Positions 1 through 10,831 of a DNA stretch of 64,000 bases are shown here, piece by piece; position 1 is the stretch's first letter, and each line of letters starts with the position of its first letter. The notes below the pieces were generated by a model, which ran no database searches, was not told the DNA's origin, and was given only the letters and a program-made list of their open reading frames with translations. The translations under genes and the position numbers were made by a program. Source of the DNA: Amblyornis subalaris (taxonomy: Eukaryota; Chordata; Aves; Passeriformes; Ptilonorhynchidae); NCBI GenBank assembly GCA_018881555.1, contig JACAXG010000109.1, positions 1,979,251 through 2,043,250 of the forward strand, given 5' to 3'.

Positions 1-3000
1 CATAGGAGAGACGAATGTGATTGGCATGCCTGAAGAGAGGTGGTCTCAAGTATCGTTTTAAACTGTCAGCAAGGACTAAACTCTTCTTTCTCATCCCTTA
101 GCTTTAACATCTGTCACTAGATTGGAACAAGCTGACATTTATGTAGCAGTGCTTTCCCACTAATGCAGCTGCAAGCTTTGCTGTGCCCCCTTTGCAGCTC
201 ATCCTTTTTTATCTTGTGCTTATACAAGCAATGCTCAGCACCTCTGATGTGTAGGATTAAACCCTTAAAGCTGGTAGATTATATTTGTAAAACATAACTT
301 CTGCAAAGCAGGATATTTGGTCTGTGGAAAGCTTATCCTACCGTCTTTAGTTAATTCGTGTATATCCACATAGGAACTTTCAGATTAATATGTCTGTAGG
401 GGTTATCTTCAGAGATATGAGCAACCAACTCAACCTCACATCTTCCGTTTTTCACAGCACAATTAGTTGTGAGTGACAGTCAGAGTGAGAATTACAGTGC
501 ACATGGTCTACACTTCATCCAAAGCAGAAGAAAGCAAAAAGTAGCAAAGGATGCAGGAGAAATTCTTGGCATGTTTGCTAAGCAATAGTGTCAAAGTTGG
601 AATATNGCTTCTGACCCCTCTACATCACTCTTTGTATTATTAATACTTAACAATGGCTGACATGCCTGAACCTCCAGCACTTGAAGTCCATAGATAACTT
701 TGTTTCAGTAATTGTATCTTTAGATTTTGTTTAGAAAATTTAATGTGATTTTTTTTTTGAGGAGTTGGACTCCAATAAGGTATATTGTGTGGGCTGTGTT
801 TTGTCCACTGCAGGTCATTCCTAGTTAATGTATTAACTTGAGAAAGAAAGAAAATAGAAAATAATAAAAACCCTTTGGGTCTCAAAATTGTAAAGCTTTA
901 CTTAAAACTGGTCTTGTGTTCTGACCAAAGCCTAATGAAGCATTCTCAGGGCCTCAGGTCACAGCATACAGGGTGTTTATCACATACATTTTATCTGCAA
1001 ATTAAATTGAGACATAGCAGTGGGTTTTTAACAGAAAATTTAAAATGGGTGGATACTAGAAAGAGTGTTTTAAATTGAATTAAGTTCTACATGCATGGTA
1101 GGGATATTTACTCAGTGATTTATATTTGACATGCTTCCCGAAGTTAATACTCAGCAGTTATCTTGTTTGCATTTGAAAAAATGACACAGTGTAAGGACAT
1201 GTGTAAATCCTGTGTCAACAGCAATTATTTTTAACTAGCTTAGGCTGTTAAAAATGTCTAAGGAGACTTTCATGTAGCTTTTAAGCTAAGTTATCTTAAA
1301 AAATCCTAATTGTCTGATTCATATGCATACAGAATCCAAAAAATTATTAATTTTTAAAAACATCTAATTTCCCTATTTCAAATCTTGATATTTGAATTAA
1401 AATCTTTTGAACTACTCTGATTAATTCATTTACACACAATAAAGGAGCGTTGCAAACACTTCTAAATAATTTGTATATCATATAGAGTGGAAAATTATAA
1501 ATATTTGAGCATATCTACTTTATTGTGTATGAGAAACTGTTTCTTTTTAGACTAATTTTTCCTCCTATGCCGTTTCCATTGCTAAACATAGGTGCAGGAA
1601 GTGGCTGAGAGTTATTTTACAGATGATCCCTGATTCTCATGGTGAATTTTATAGAAGTCTCCAGCTCTATTTTTTTATCATTACAGAGAATACTTTTGTC
1701 TGGTTGTCATGAGCATGCAAAGAGGCTTCTCATAAGCAATTAAATGCTGCTTCAGGACTGCAGTGTGCAAAAAAAAAAAAAAAATTATAATCTCTCTGCG
1801 CTTTGTTTTCCAGTATGTCCCAAATTTATTTGTTCCAGTTTAGCATCTTTCATCATTTATTCTCCCTGCCCTTTTGCTGTCTGTGTGGCAGAGCTGAGCT
1901 CTCCTCAGTCTTTCCACCTCAGTTCTTTCAGAACTGATCTCTCATCTGTACATCCACTCTGTTAGATTGCTGTCTTTTTCACCTCTCTGATAGACATTTC
2001 TGCTGTTGAAGCCTTTGCGTACCAATTTCTCTCTCTGTTTGGCCTAAAACTCACAGACTCTGCAAATGACTTGTGGCCCACTGTCATTAAATGAACTTAA
2101 TATACTGCTCTGTAAATGCTTGTACGGTATCAATCAATGTCATCATGAGTATTGTTTGATTTAATCTCTTTTCATTTTTCACTGTTGTTCCCAGTGCTTA
2201 GATTTTCTATTAACTAATTTAGTTATAATTTCACTTCCTTCATTAATTATACTCACGAGAAAAAACATACCAAAAAAGATCCAAAATATGAAGAGAAGAA
2301 AGCAGAAATAATACTTGGGGATTTTTTTATGATTTAAAATCTTTAAGATACTTTATTATCAAGAGATTAATTTTGAAATACTGAGCTTCTTGTAATATTT
2401 TAGCTAGAGAGACTACCAAACCTGTCTACAAAAGAAAATAAAGTCATTAAGGAAACTCACTGAATATTTTGTCATATTCATATCCCACGTTACTTAATTC
2501 TGGAAATAGAAGGACACAGATGTCTCAATCAGTTGTTTGCATTTCTTTATTAAAAAAAAATTCTAAACAGCAGATGGGTGAGACCCACTGTTTTTGAAAT
2601 ATAGTGAGCAAGAAGTGATGTTGAAATTGTTTCTGGTTTAGTCTGACAGCTGCACTGTGATTTGGTGTCTGATCCTGCATTCTGACCTCAAGCAAAACTC
2701 AGTGGATGCCAATGGAAATCTTATTTCTCTAGGAACTGCAATATCTGATTCTTCACCAAATGGTAAAATCCTGTGGTATTCTGGATCCATCAATGTTAAN
2801 ACTTTGTACATTTCAGAGGAGCTCTGTATTTGCTAGAAAAGGTGACTTTTCAGAAAATCAGTCTTTTTGCACTTGCACTTGTAACAAAACAATAGATTTT
2901 TATGGTCTTTAGCTAAATAAATTCTAGAATGGGAAATTAAAGGGAAGAATGAATAAATAAATAAAATAAACACTCCTCTTCATTGCACAATACTGGAGGC

Positions 3001-5275
3001 CTTGCTGCCTCCATCTGTATGGTCTGAGTCATGGCAATTTCAGAGGAAAATGGGAGATATTTGCACTGACACTCTCCATCTTTCTGTTTTTCTTGCCTCC
3101 TCTTACTCATTTCAGCACTGCTGAACAAACTTTAGGATTCTTGCCTTCCATCTTTATCTCACCCATGGCCTAGGTCTGAAATTTATACTAACGTTTGTGA
3201 TGGTTCAAATTTATTCTTTTTTGATAAAAATGTTGGGGTGTCTCCAGGCACAAAATTAAGACCATAAAATGTTCAGTTTAGGAAAACTCTCACTAGGAAA
3301 ACAAAGCAAAACAAAACAACACAACCAAAAAGGAAGTACTGACACTGGATTCTGCTTTTGCTCAATATATTGAATTTTGTGAAATTTCTTTGTTTACAGT
3401 TTATAAAACAACTGTAGTATAATCTCAGCCTACATTCATTGTACAGCTTGACAAAAAAGAATAGACCCCTCCCCATAATCTATATCTCTCTCTCTGTGCA
3501 TAGTTGGGTAAATGATCAGAACATGACTGAGATCTACAGTGATCTGCTCAAAAACAAACTTGGATTCCATTTAAAGTAAAAAATAAAAAATTGAAGTCAG
3601 TTTGATTCCATTCTTTGGGTCAGGTTCCCTTTGCTTCCTAAATTCTTTGGTACAATGTTTTGGCTCAGAGTTTCTGGGTAAATCTATTGACTTTGAGCTT
3701 GTTTGTGTGCCCTCCTTACACAGGAAATTTANGTATCTGTGGCTGAGTTCTTGATTTGACATCATTACATTGTAAATGGTAAATGGATGTTTGAGTGAAA
3801 ACTGTTTGGTTTGGCTCTTTTCTATGAGGCTAACTCATGGAAGAGAATCTTACAATGTCCTAGAATTACTGACTAAACTAAAGAAGGCCAAGGAAGGAGG
3901 GAGTGACATTCATGTTCTGGGACAGTTAGGGAGACAAGCATCTTGTGTAGATTTTGTTACTATTGTTGGATATTCCATTTTAAAGAAATGATAAAAAATC
4001 TTAAAGTACAGCAAAGGTAAAGGAAAAATATTTGTGGTTTATTTAATTCATCAGACTAACATTTATTTATCAAGTTCTTTATTTCTGTCACAAGAAGGAA
4101 AGAAAATGAGAAGGTAGAAATAAATGGATTATGAAAGAAAAGCAATTTTAAAATAAAACAATTGACATTGGGGATAGAAAACAGCAAATGGTGGATTAAA
4201 GAGATATACTGTAATTACAGCCTTATTGTCAATAATTATTGAAAATGAAAGTAAATATGAAGTTCTATGAAAGACAAAATGAGGGATGCTCAAAAGGGCA
4301 TATCTTCATTTCTTTACTCCTACTACCAATGTACTCAGACACACACAGGAACACACAAACCCACAGACACATATAGAAAAATCAACTTTTGCTTTGTTCT
4401 TATACTGAAGACAAAATGGATTAAAAAACCCTAGAACTAAGGCGCTTATTCAGCTGCTTTAAAACAGCCAGAGGCTCTGCTAACATGTTTTGACACGGAT
4501 ATTAATTCACCTTCTAGCCATTTTCCATACAGGGATTTACTGTGGTTTGCAAATAACAATGCTTCTGTCTTGGGAGTGTGAGGTCTGATACAACATGTGT
4601 ATGTATTGATGATTAAAATGCTATTCAATTTTAGTTCTCATAGTTTTCAATTATTTTTTCAAGGCCACAATTTACAAGTATGTGATGCTGAACAAAAATT
4701 TTGAAAAGTAACAACCTTCCACCTTTTTTGCACTTGCCTGAGAATATTTCTTTACATTCATTGCTTTCAAATAATAATCTGTATGTATCTACTGAAATAG
4801 AAAAGCCTTTAGAAATAAAAATGTATATTATACACAATGTATGTAAGGACGTTTTAGAAGATCATTAGGTAAAGGCAATGCACTTTCTCATGGACCTTCA
4901 CAAGCAAAGTAATTAAAAAGATCAGTTCTGGCATTTACAGAGGTCTTGCATGAAAAGGAAATAATTTTTATATTACAAGACATCCCACACTGAATTCTTT
5001 AAACCCTTACTTTGTATAATACAGCAGCATACAATACAGGAATGCTACATTTGTCCATGTGGGTACAGGCGGGGCAGAGCAGCCTGCTTTGGTTTCTATA
5101 CGTAGCCACTTTCTTTCCACTGACAAAGTATTTATGATCATATGTGGCAGTGCATCCCCTCCCCAGGTCACACTGTGGTCTGAGAAATGCTCGTTAGGCC
5201 TTTGCCTTGATGAATAGCACCTGGGCTGAGGTCCTCCTGAGCTTATCAGGAACACTGTCTGCTCCCAGGAGCTAA
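1..5275. other. non-coding spacer
   Basis: AT-rich sequence with no supported gene. The reading frames here are under 85 codons, lack recognisable domains and have no convincing splice context. Small simple-sequence patches occur: a 16-base A run near 1769, a TAAA-like patch near 2950, a CT run near 3481 and an interrupted CA patch near 4340. The last 250 bases are slightly richer in GC but match nothing I recognise. Intergenic or intronic DNA cannot be told apart from sequence alone. Confidence 0.8.
1769..1784. repeat. poly(A) run
   Basis: Sixteen consecutive A bases. No poly(A) signal or retrotransposed body was recognised immediately upstream, so a retrocopy tail is not supported. Confidence 0.9.
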
Positions 5276-5345
5276 TGTTTTCTAACGAACTCCTGTTTTT
5301 TCATGAAGAGCCTTGGAAACTTAATTTTCTTGCTTGAATAACAAC

Positions 5346-5460
5346 CCAATTAACAAAACATTTTTTGTTAATGAACTTTTAGAGAAAGTTACCTACCCAA
5401 GTGTGGCCAGGATGAAAGAGTATTATGACTAAAGCCAACTTTCTTGTGAACCTATAAAAA
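5346..5460 (+). promoter_or_regulatory. CCAAT and TATA boxes of the first LTR
   Basis: CCAAT at 5346-5350 and TATAAAAA at 5453-5460, about 100 bases apart. A perfect 10-bp hairpin (5349-5372) overlaps the CCAAT box. This looks like an RNA polymerase II promoter inside U3. Present activity is unknown. Confidence 0.5.
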
Positions 5461-6192
5461 TCAGTCCAGAGTGAGACCCTTTGAGCCTTCTGGACCAGCA
5501 GGCTGCAAACAGCAATCTCCCTCTGAGTGGGCACCTCTCAGAGCCAGCAAACTCTCGAATTTGCTGTAGTTGGAGGACCGACATCAAACACCGCCGATGG
5601 AGCCCGGGCTGATACCCCCATTCCTCAACGCTCAACTCTTTGTCTGTTGAGNAGATGCAAAGGCATCCAATTGTTAGTATTTCACTGAATTTGAGGGGAA
5701 TTTTTCACAGATGTATCTTGTACATACTCTTTATGTCTGTGTGCATTTAAGTGTGATTATGCTGTAGCAAATTGATGTTGCTCTCCTAGATTCTTAGATT
5801 CATAAGTAAGTTAGGCCTTGAGATACTGTTGTGCTATAGTAAATTCATATGAATCTTTTGTTAAATTGTGTAACTTAAGCTATCAATTAAATGTCATTAA
5901 GTTCAAGTGCTGTTAAAACTTTAGGCCTAAACAGTGAAGTCCAGGGGTCAGTTTAGCAAGGGGGTCTGCTNTGAACCTTGTGACTCAGTGGGAGGGTCTT
6001 TCTTATTCCTTTTCATCCTTATCTTTCCCTCCCCATTCTCTTTCCTCCCTCCCCCAACCTCCACACAGGTTGACTTCTGGTTTAGATAGATTGATTTTAG
6101 ATTTTAGGCTGATTTTCGTCTGTGTGCTTTAAAGCATGTCCTAAGTAGTAGAGAGAACCTTTTCAAAGAACTTTGTTGTGCTTTAAATTTAT

Positions 6193-6198
6193 ATTAAA
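6193..6198 (+). promoter_or_regulatory. ATTAAA poly(A) signal
   Basis: Variant poly(A) signal near the 3' end of the first LTR-like element, followed by a T/G-rich stretch. The spacing suits cleavage within the next 30 bases. Confidence 0.4.
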
Positions 6199-7329
6199 CC
6201 TGCTTTTGCCGATACCTTTGCGGTGATTCTTTGAGTGACCTTAAAGTACTCATTTGTGATACCACAGAGGATGGAATAGATGAGAATATTCTTCAAATAT
6301 TATGAAACACATATAACTGAAGATTGTGACNTGTGTGCACATAAACAACATGTACAATGCTCCTATGGGAAAATATAAGGAACAAATGCTATTGTGTGAC
6401 CCAAAAAAATTGTATGGTTTAGCCAAAGATGTGGGAAAATTTGCATATTTCCTTAATGACTTGAGGCTGATTATGTGTTTTCCTGCAAAATCTGTCATCA
6501 ATATTTGATTCTAGGATGCTGATGCAAAACTTAACTTGAAAATGGCTCTTTTTGTGTCTGCAAGGTGTTTATTACTGTAGTTCCTCTGTTCTGTTGCTGC
6601 TGTGAATCACATATATATCTCGTAAATTGTACATTTGTTGTACTTACTCTTGGCTTTGCTCTGGGGCACAAGGCATGGAATGGGTTTGAAGTAGTGGGCC
6701 ATTACCTTGACTAATAGCAGTATACATCCTCTGATCTTGAATAAAGGACAGTTAGCTGGTTCTGTTGTAGTTAAACACATTCCCCAAAGCAAAGGAGGTT
6801 TTTGCTGAGTTGATTAATATCATACAGCAACTATTACAACAAAACTGGTCAGACATAGTTAACAGCAATAAAAAATACTGTGACTCAAAAAATAAAAGGC
6901 AAGACAGAATAATATGTTTTTTCACACCTATTAGGCACAGCTATAATAGCAGTTTAAACAAAAGCCTATGAATGTCCTGCTATTTATAGAAGCTCAACAC
7001 ATTTCTCTGCTGAAAAATAAAAAAAGCTGCTGTAATTTTGACAGAAGTTTGCCTATCCTCTACACACAATTATTTAAATTACTGAATTCTGACATAGACA
7101 ATGGATTCCCTCCATTTTCCTATCCTGTTCTTTGATTCACAGCTTTCTTCTGTCAGCATTTAACTGACACCATTTAGATATGTTTTATTGGTATTATCTT
7201 TACATTCCAGTGACTTTCATGAAAAGAAAGAAAAAAGACATGTTGAGTGGAGGGCTTTGAATTGAAAAATGTTTCCTTTTGGACAACAAATATTCACTGT
7301 ATAGCTGTCTGTCCTATCTGTATATCTTT

Positions 7330-7357
7330 CTATCTATCTATCTATCTATCTATCTAT
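7330..7357. repeat. (CTAT)n microsatellite
   Basis: Seven uninterrupted CTAT units. Likely length-polymorphic. Confidence 0.95.
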
Positions 7358-7413
7358 TTATACACAAATCATCACCACCTACCCCTTTGTATCTATATAC
7401 ATAGGTGTGCCTG

Positions 7414-7446
7414 CATATATATATACACGTATATATACACATATAG
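7414..7446. repeat. AT/AC-rich dinucleotide repeat
   Basis: Mixed AT and AC dinucleotides with interruptions, 60 bases after the CTAT array. Together they form a compound microsatellite region. Confidence 0.8.
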
Positions 7447-10400
7447 ACACCTTAATCTCTATTCAGTTTAAATGCACTTGGATCCATGATGATTTAAAAG
7501 ACCATTTTTGCACTAAAATAGAAATTGTTCTTCATTGGTGAAAGCTGATCTATCCACAGGACTTTTCCCTACAGACTTCTGTAGACAGAGACTCTAGCCA
7601 CCTTCAGCTCCTTTGATTTTACCTTCTGGTCCCAATCTCATAATCTTTTCTACTCAATTCTCATTACCTCCACTGTTCGTTCTTGAGGAAGTCACATTTG
7701 GAATAATTAAAATAGAGTAGACACAGGATTCTGTAATGTTTCAAATATTCTTTTTACACTATTTCACTATATTTTTATCCTGAATGTGTTTGCTAATGTG
7801 ATTTTATGATTGCCTGACAGTTTCTGATATCTTTGAGATAAATTAGTAATTTAGTTTCACTAAACTTCATTNTAACTTATACTGTACCTCAGTGTGAATG
7901 ACTAAATGAAGAGTTGATTTAGAAAGCTAAGTGCTCTTTTGGTGTTTGATTGGCCTGACTTCACATCTTTCATATGTGAGGCAGCATGTATTTACTTTTT
8001 CTGCCATAGAGCATGACCATTCTCCTATTCTGGGACTGGGTCTTCCCAAGAGTGCCTGTGATAGATCCAACAGGACTCAGCATCTGAGATTCTGCACTTT
8101 AGAAATNTTTGGCAATGCTTACATTCTTAAAATTAAAATAATATTTTTGTTAACCGTGTGAACACAATGCTTGATAAAAGTCACTTACCATACTCTGTGT
8201 GTGTGTGTCACTCTCTCTGCACAGGAGAGAGAAGACAGATAGAGGGAATGCATAACTCAGTCACCTAGTGTCCACTATGTCATAGTGACTGTAAGCAGAT
8301 ACTGGAGAACATATGACAAAGCAGAAGCCTGGTAGAACTTTCTCCTTTGAATCTGGAGTCTGGAGTTGTAATTTGTATTATTATGTTCAATAGACCATGA
8401 AAAACCTTTTATTCTGTGAATGTCTTTGAACATTTTCTGAATCTTACTTCATGAATACTTATGCTTCAGGCCTCCATAATTTCCTGTGGAGATCAGAAAG
8501 TTTTGTAATACCTTATTTGCTATGTGATAGGTACCTCGTATTTGTTTTAAAACTAGTGCCTAATAATTTCTTTGACTAATTTACTTTCTCGNGTATGAAA
8601 AATTATGAATAATTATTCCCCTTAAGCTTTTCATATGGTTCTTAATTTAGTTGATTTCTGTCAATCACCTTAATTGAAGATAAAAAAGTACGGCGGATTT
8701 AAAAAGNGTAGCAGTGCTTCTCTTTCCTCATTGCTCGTTTTTAGCTTTTCTCAGCATCCATTTCCTCTTCATCATCACATCATATTAGGCAGACACTTTC
8801 AATGAACCATTCAAGATCTCTGTCTCGAATCCAGCATCCTCTCTTCTTTCTGTCCTCATCAATTACTTTTTTGAATGCAATTGGTTCTTTATCCTTAGCT
8901 TCTTCACCACTAATTCCTGTCTGTGCTTGCTTCCTGCAGTACCTACAAACACTCTTACCAGTATTAAAAATATCTGTTTTCTCAAAGCTCTCTAGCCTCT
9001 TTTTCATTCTTGTCCTTCTCAATCTGATGCCTTTAGCTGATCACAGCCTCCTACTCATGAATTAAAGCTGTCCTACTTCTTCAGTTAATACTTATCATCT
9101 TACTCGCTAAGCATCACTCGCTTACTCTCATCGTCTAAGCATCCTGTGAATTTCTGTCTCTGCCTTCAAACTCATTCTAATCCTGTCAATGGGCACTGCT
9201 AAATCCTAAGTCTTCACCTTACCTACCACAAGATCCTGGTAGTCTTTCATAGATGAGGCTCTTACATAAAGAATATTATCTCCATGGATTCTATCCATAA
9301 AATTTCCCCATAATTGTCTTCTGTATTTGGCCTTGTACATTTTCACTTCAAGATACTTTATAGGCGTGTGCTTGGTCTTGTCCACAGTCTCGATGTAAAC
9401 TACTTACCAGATGACCTCTGCACATTTCTGTGAAAATATTTGAAAAAACCTAATGCTATACTACAAGCGCAGTACTATTAAAAATGTGTAATGCATGAGT
9501 TGTCTTGGTAATTTAACTTAAGTACTTGTTCTTTATTTGCAAAAGTGCACATTTTTCTTAGGCTAAAATGTTAACATTTACTTCTAGATTGCTTTTTCAG
9601 TGAATCTAACAGATACGTATGGGCAGTCGTGTAGAACAGTAAAGCAGCACAAAATTCATATGTGTGTCATGAAGTCATGTTTGTCAGCAGGCTATGGGTA
9701 AAACAACGCTTTTCAGTAGAACTGTAGATGCATAGAGGAATGCATGTGTGAGGTCTTTTAGTTCCAAAAATATCATCCTAGTGTGCAGAATTTAGTATGC
9801 AGTTCATAAGTAAACACGAACTTATTTTTCCCCTTGAAATATAAAATAGCATTAAAAAACTTAAATAGCTTCCTTGGGTAACTTGAAATTTAAATGGAAG
9901 TTTTATCGAAGAGTTGGCAGAATACATTTAAAAATATCTGCTCAGAGACCTCAGGAAATTACTTTTTCTTATGGCTCTGATTAAATATTTCATGGCAGTA
10001 CATGCTTATTTATTTGTACTTGCTATGTCAAGATTAAAAAAAAAATCAAACAAACAAGCCTCTCTTATTATAGTAAATACACTTATTTTGAATATGGTCC
10101 CCATCAAAACCAGAAGACCTGACCCAGGCAGACTGCTGAGTCTGCAGGGCGAATGTTGTCTCATGCTGAAAATGAACATGCAGGGGCATTTCTCACTGAC
10201 AGCTTTGGGAGCTGGTTTGTTAATTTAACACTTGAAGAAACACATCAAAGACCACAGGCAATTTGCTGTACTGAAAGTGAGGGGAAGCATGTCTAACTCT
10301 AGAGCTTCACATTGGTAGAGAACCAACAGTAGATAACACAAGCTGTTGTCTCTCCTATGTTTAAAATTAACAACCTCTGCGGCGCTGCCTCAGACTTGGT

Positions 10401-10604
10401 GAGCTCGATGGTATGCGCCTCGCTGAAGAGTACTCAGCGCCGCCTATCACAGCGCCCTTGCCGGGGAGCAGTGGCTCCGCTTAGGATGCGCGTGAGGCTT
10501 TGGTATGCTGGCCTCTTAGCTCCTCTAACCTGCCTGTAGGCTATCTCGAGTACGCCGCCGGAGGCAAAGAATAGGGAGAGGCTCTTTCCGTGGAGTACAG
10601 AGNG

Positions 10605-10610
10605 TTTAAT
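10605..10610 (-). promoter_or_regulatory. ATTAAA poly(A) signal of the solo LTR
   Basis: Complement of TTTAAT, about 50 bases downstream of the TATA box on the minus strand, as expected for a short R region. Confidence 0.6.
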
Positions 10611-10659
10611 CTCTATGGGTTCCAGAGGGAAAGAACCCCGAGCACGACTGTGCAAGGGA

Positions 10660-10788
10660 TTTTATACAGGGAGCAAAAAGGGCGGGGAAAGGGAATACAG
10701 CCAATGGGATATGGGTAAGGGGGTGGTAACAAAGGGTACAGAACAAATGAGAAAACAGGGTAGGCGGGAGTACAAACAGGGGACCAAT
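10660..10788 (-). promoter_or_regulatory. LTR promoter: two ATTGG boxes and TATA
   Basis: On the minus strand the order is ATTGG (10784-10788), ATTGG (10701-10705), then TATAAAA (10660-10666). The proximal box to TATA spacing of about 35 bases is typical of retroviral U3 promoters. The predicted start site lies about 30 bases beyond, near 10630, firing toward lower coordinates. Confidence 0.75.
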
Positions 10789-10831
10789 CACGAACCGAAG
10801 AACTGAGAACTTTCCAGAACAGGGGGAGGCA

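Larger units (their letters stand above)
5276..6266 (+). mobile_element. LTR-like element, long, plus strand
   Basis: An isolated block reads like a retroviral LTR in the forward direction. A CCAAT box lies at 5346-5350, a TATA box (TATAAAAA) at 5453-5460, then a GC-richer stretch, a long pyrimidine tract ending in CAG at about 5998-6068, and an ATTAAA poly(A) signal at 6193-6198. The text from 5450 to 6240 resembles an avian LTR I remember, which is recall and not a search result. The start is set at a TG and the end at ACCACA. The flanking bases (GCTAA and GAGGA) do not match, so the ends are provisional. The TATA to poly(A) distance of about 740 bases is long for an LTR, so part of this could be a retroviral leader. 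No gag or pol frame adjoins it. Confidence 0.6.
6267..10377. other. non-coding spacer with microsatellites
   Basis: AT-rich sequence without a supported gene. It contains the CTAT and AT/GT microsatellites listed separately and a pyrimidine-rich strip from about 8720 to 9180. On the minus strand of that strip two adjacent open frames (9206-9403 and 8780-9022) look somewhat protein-like. They are interrupted by stops, have no recognised family and are treated only as a finding. The stretch 10090-10220 is slightly GC-richer and unidentified. Confidence 0.75.
10378..10831 (-). mobile_element. solo LTR with 5-bp TSD
   Basis: A GC-rich 454-bp block bounded by TG and CA and flanked by an exact 5-bp duplication, ACCTC at 10373-10377 and 10832-10836. 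Read on the minus strand it has two CCAAT-type boxes (complement of 10784-10788 and 10701-10705), a TATAAAA box (10660-10666) and an ATTAAA poly(A) signal (10605-10610), in the correct order for U3-R-U5. No internal retroviral sequence lies on either side, so it is a solo LTR left by LTR-LTR recombination. A 5-bp TSD is usual for ERVL-type elements and some gammaretrovirus-like ones. The family is not named. Short reading frames on both strands here are shadows of the LTR. Sharp GC contrast and exact ends suggest a fairly recent insertion. Confidence 0.93.
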
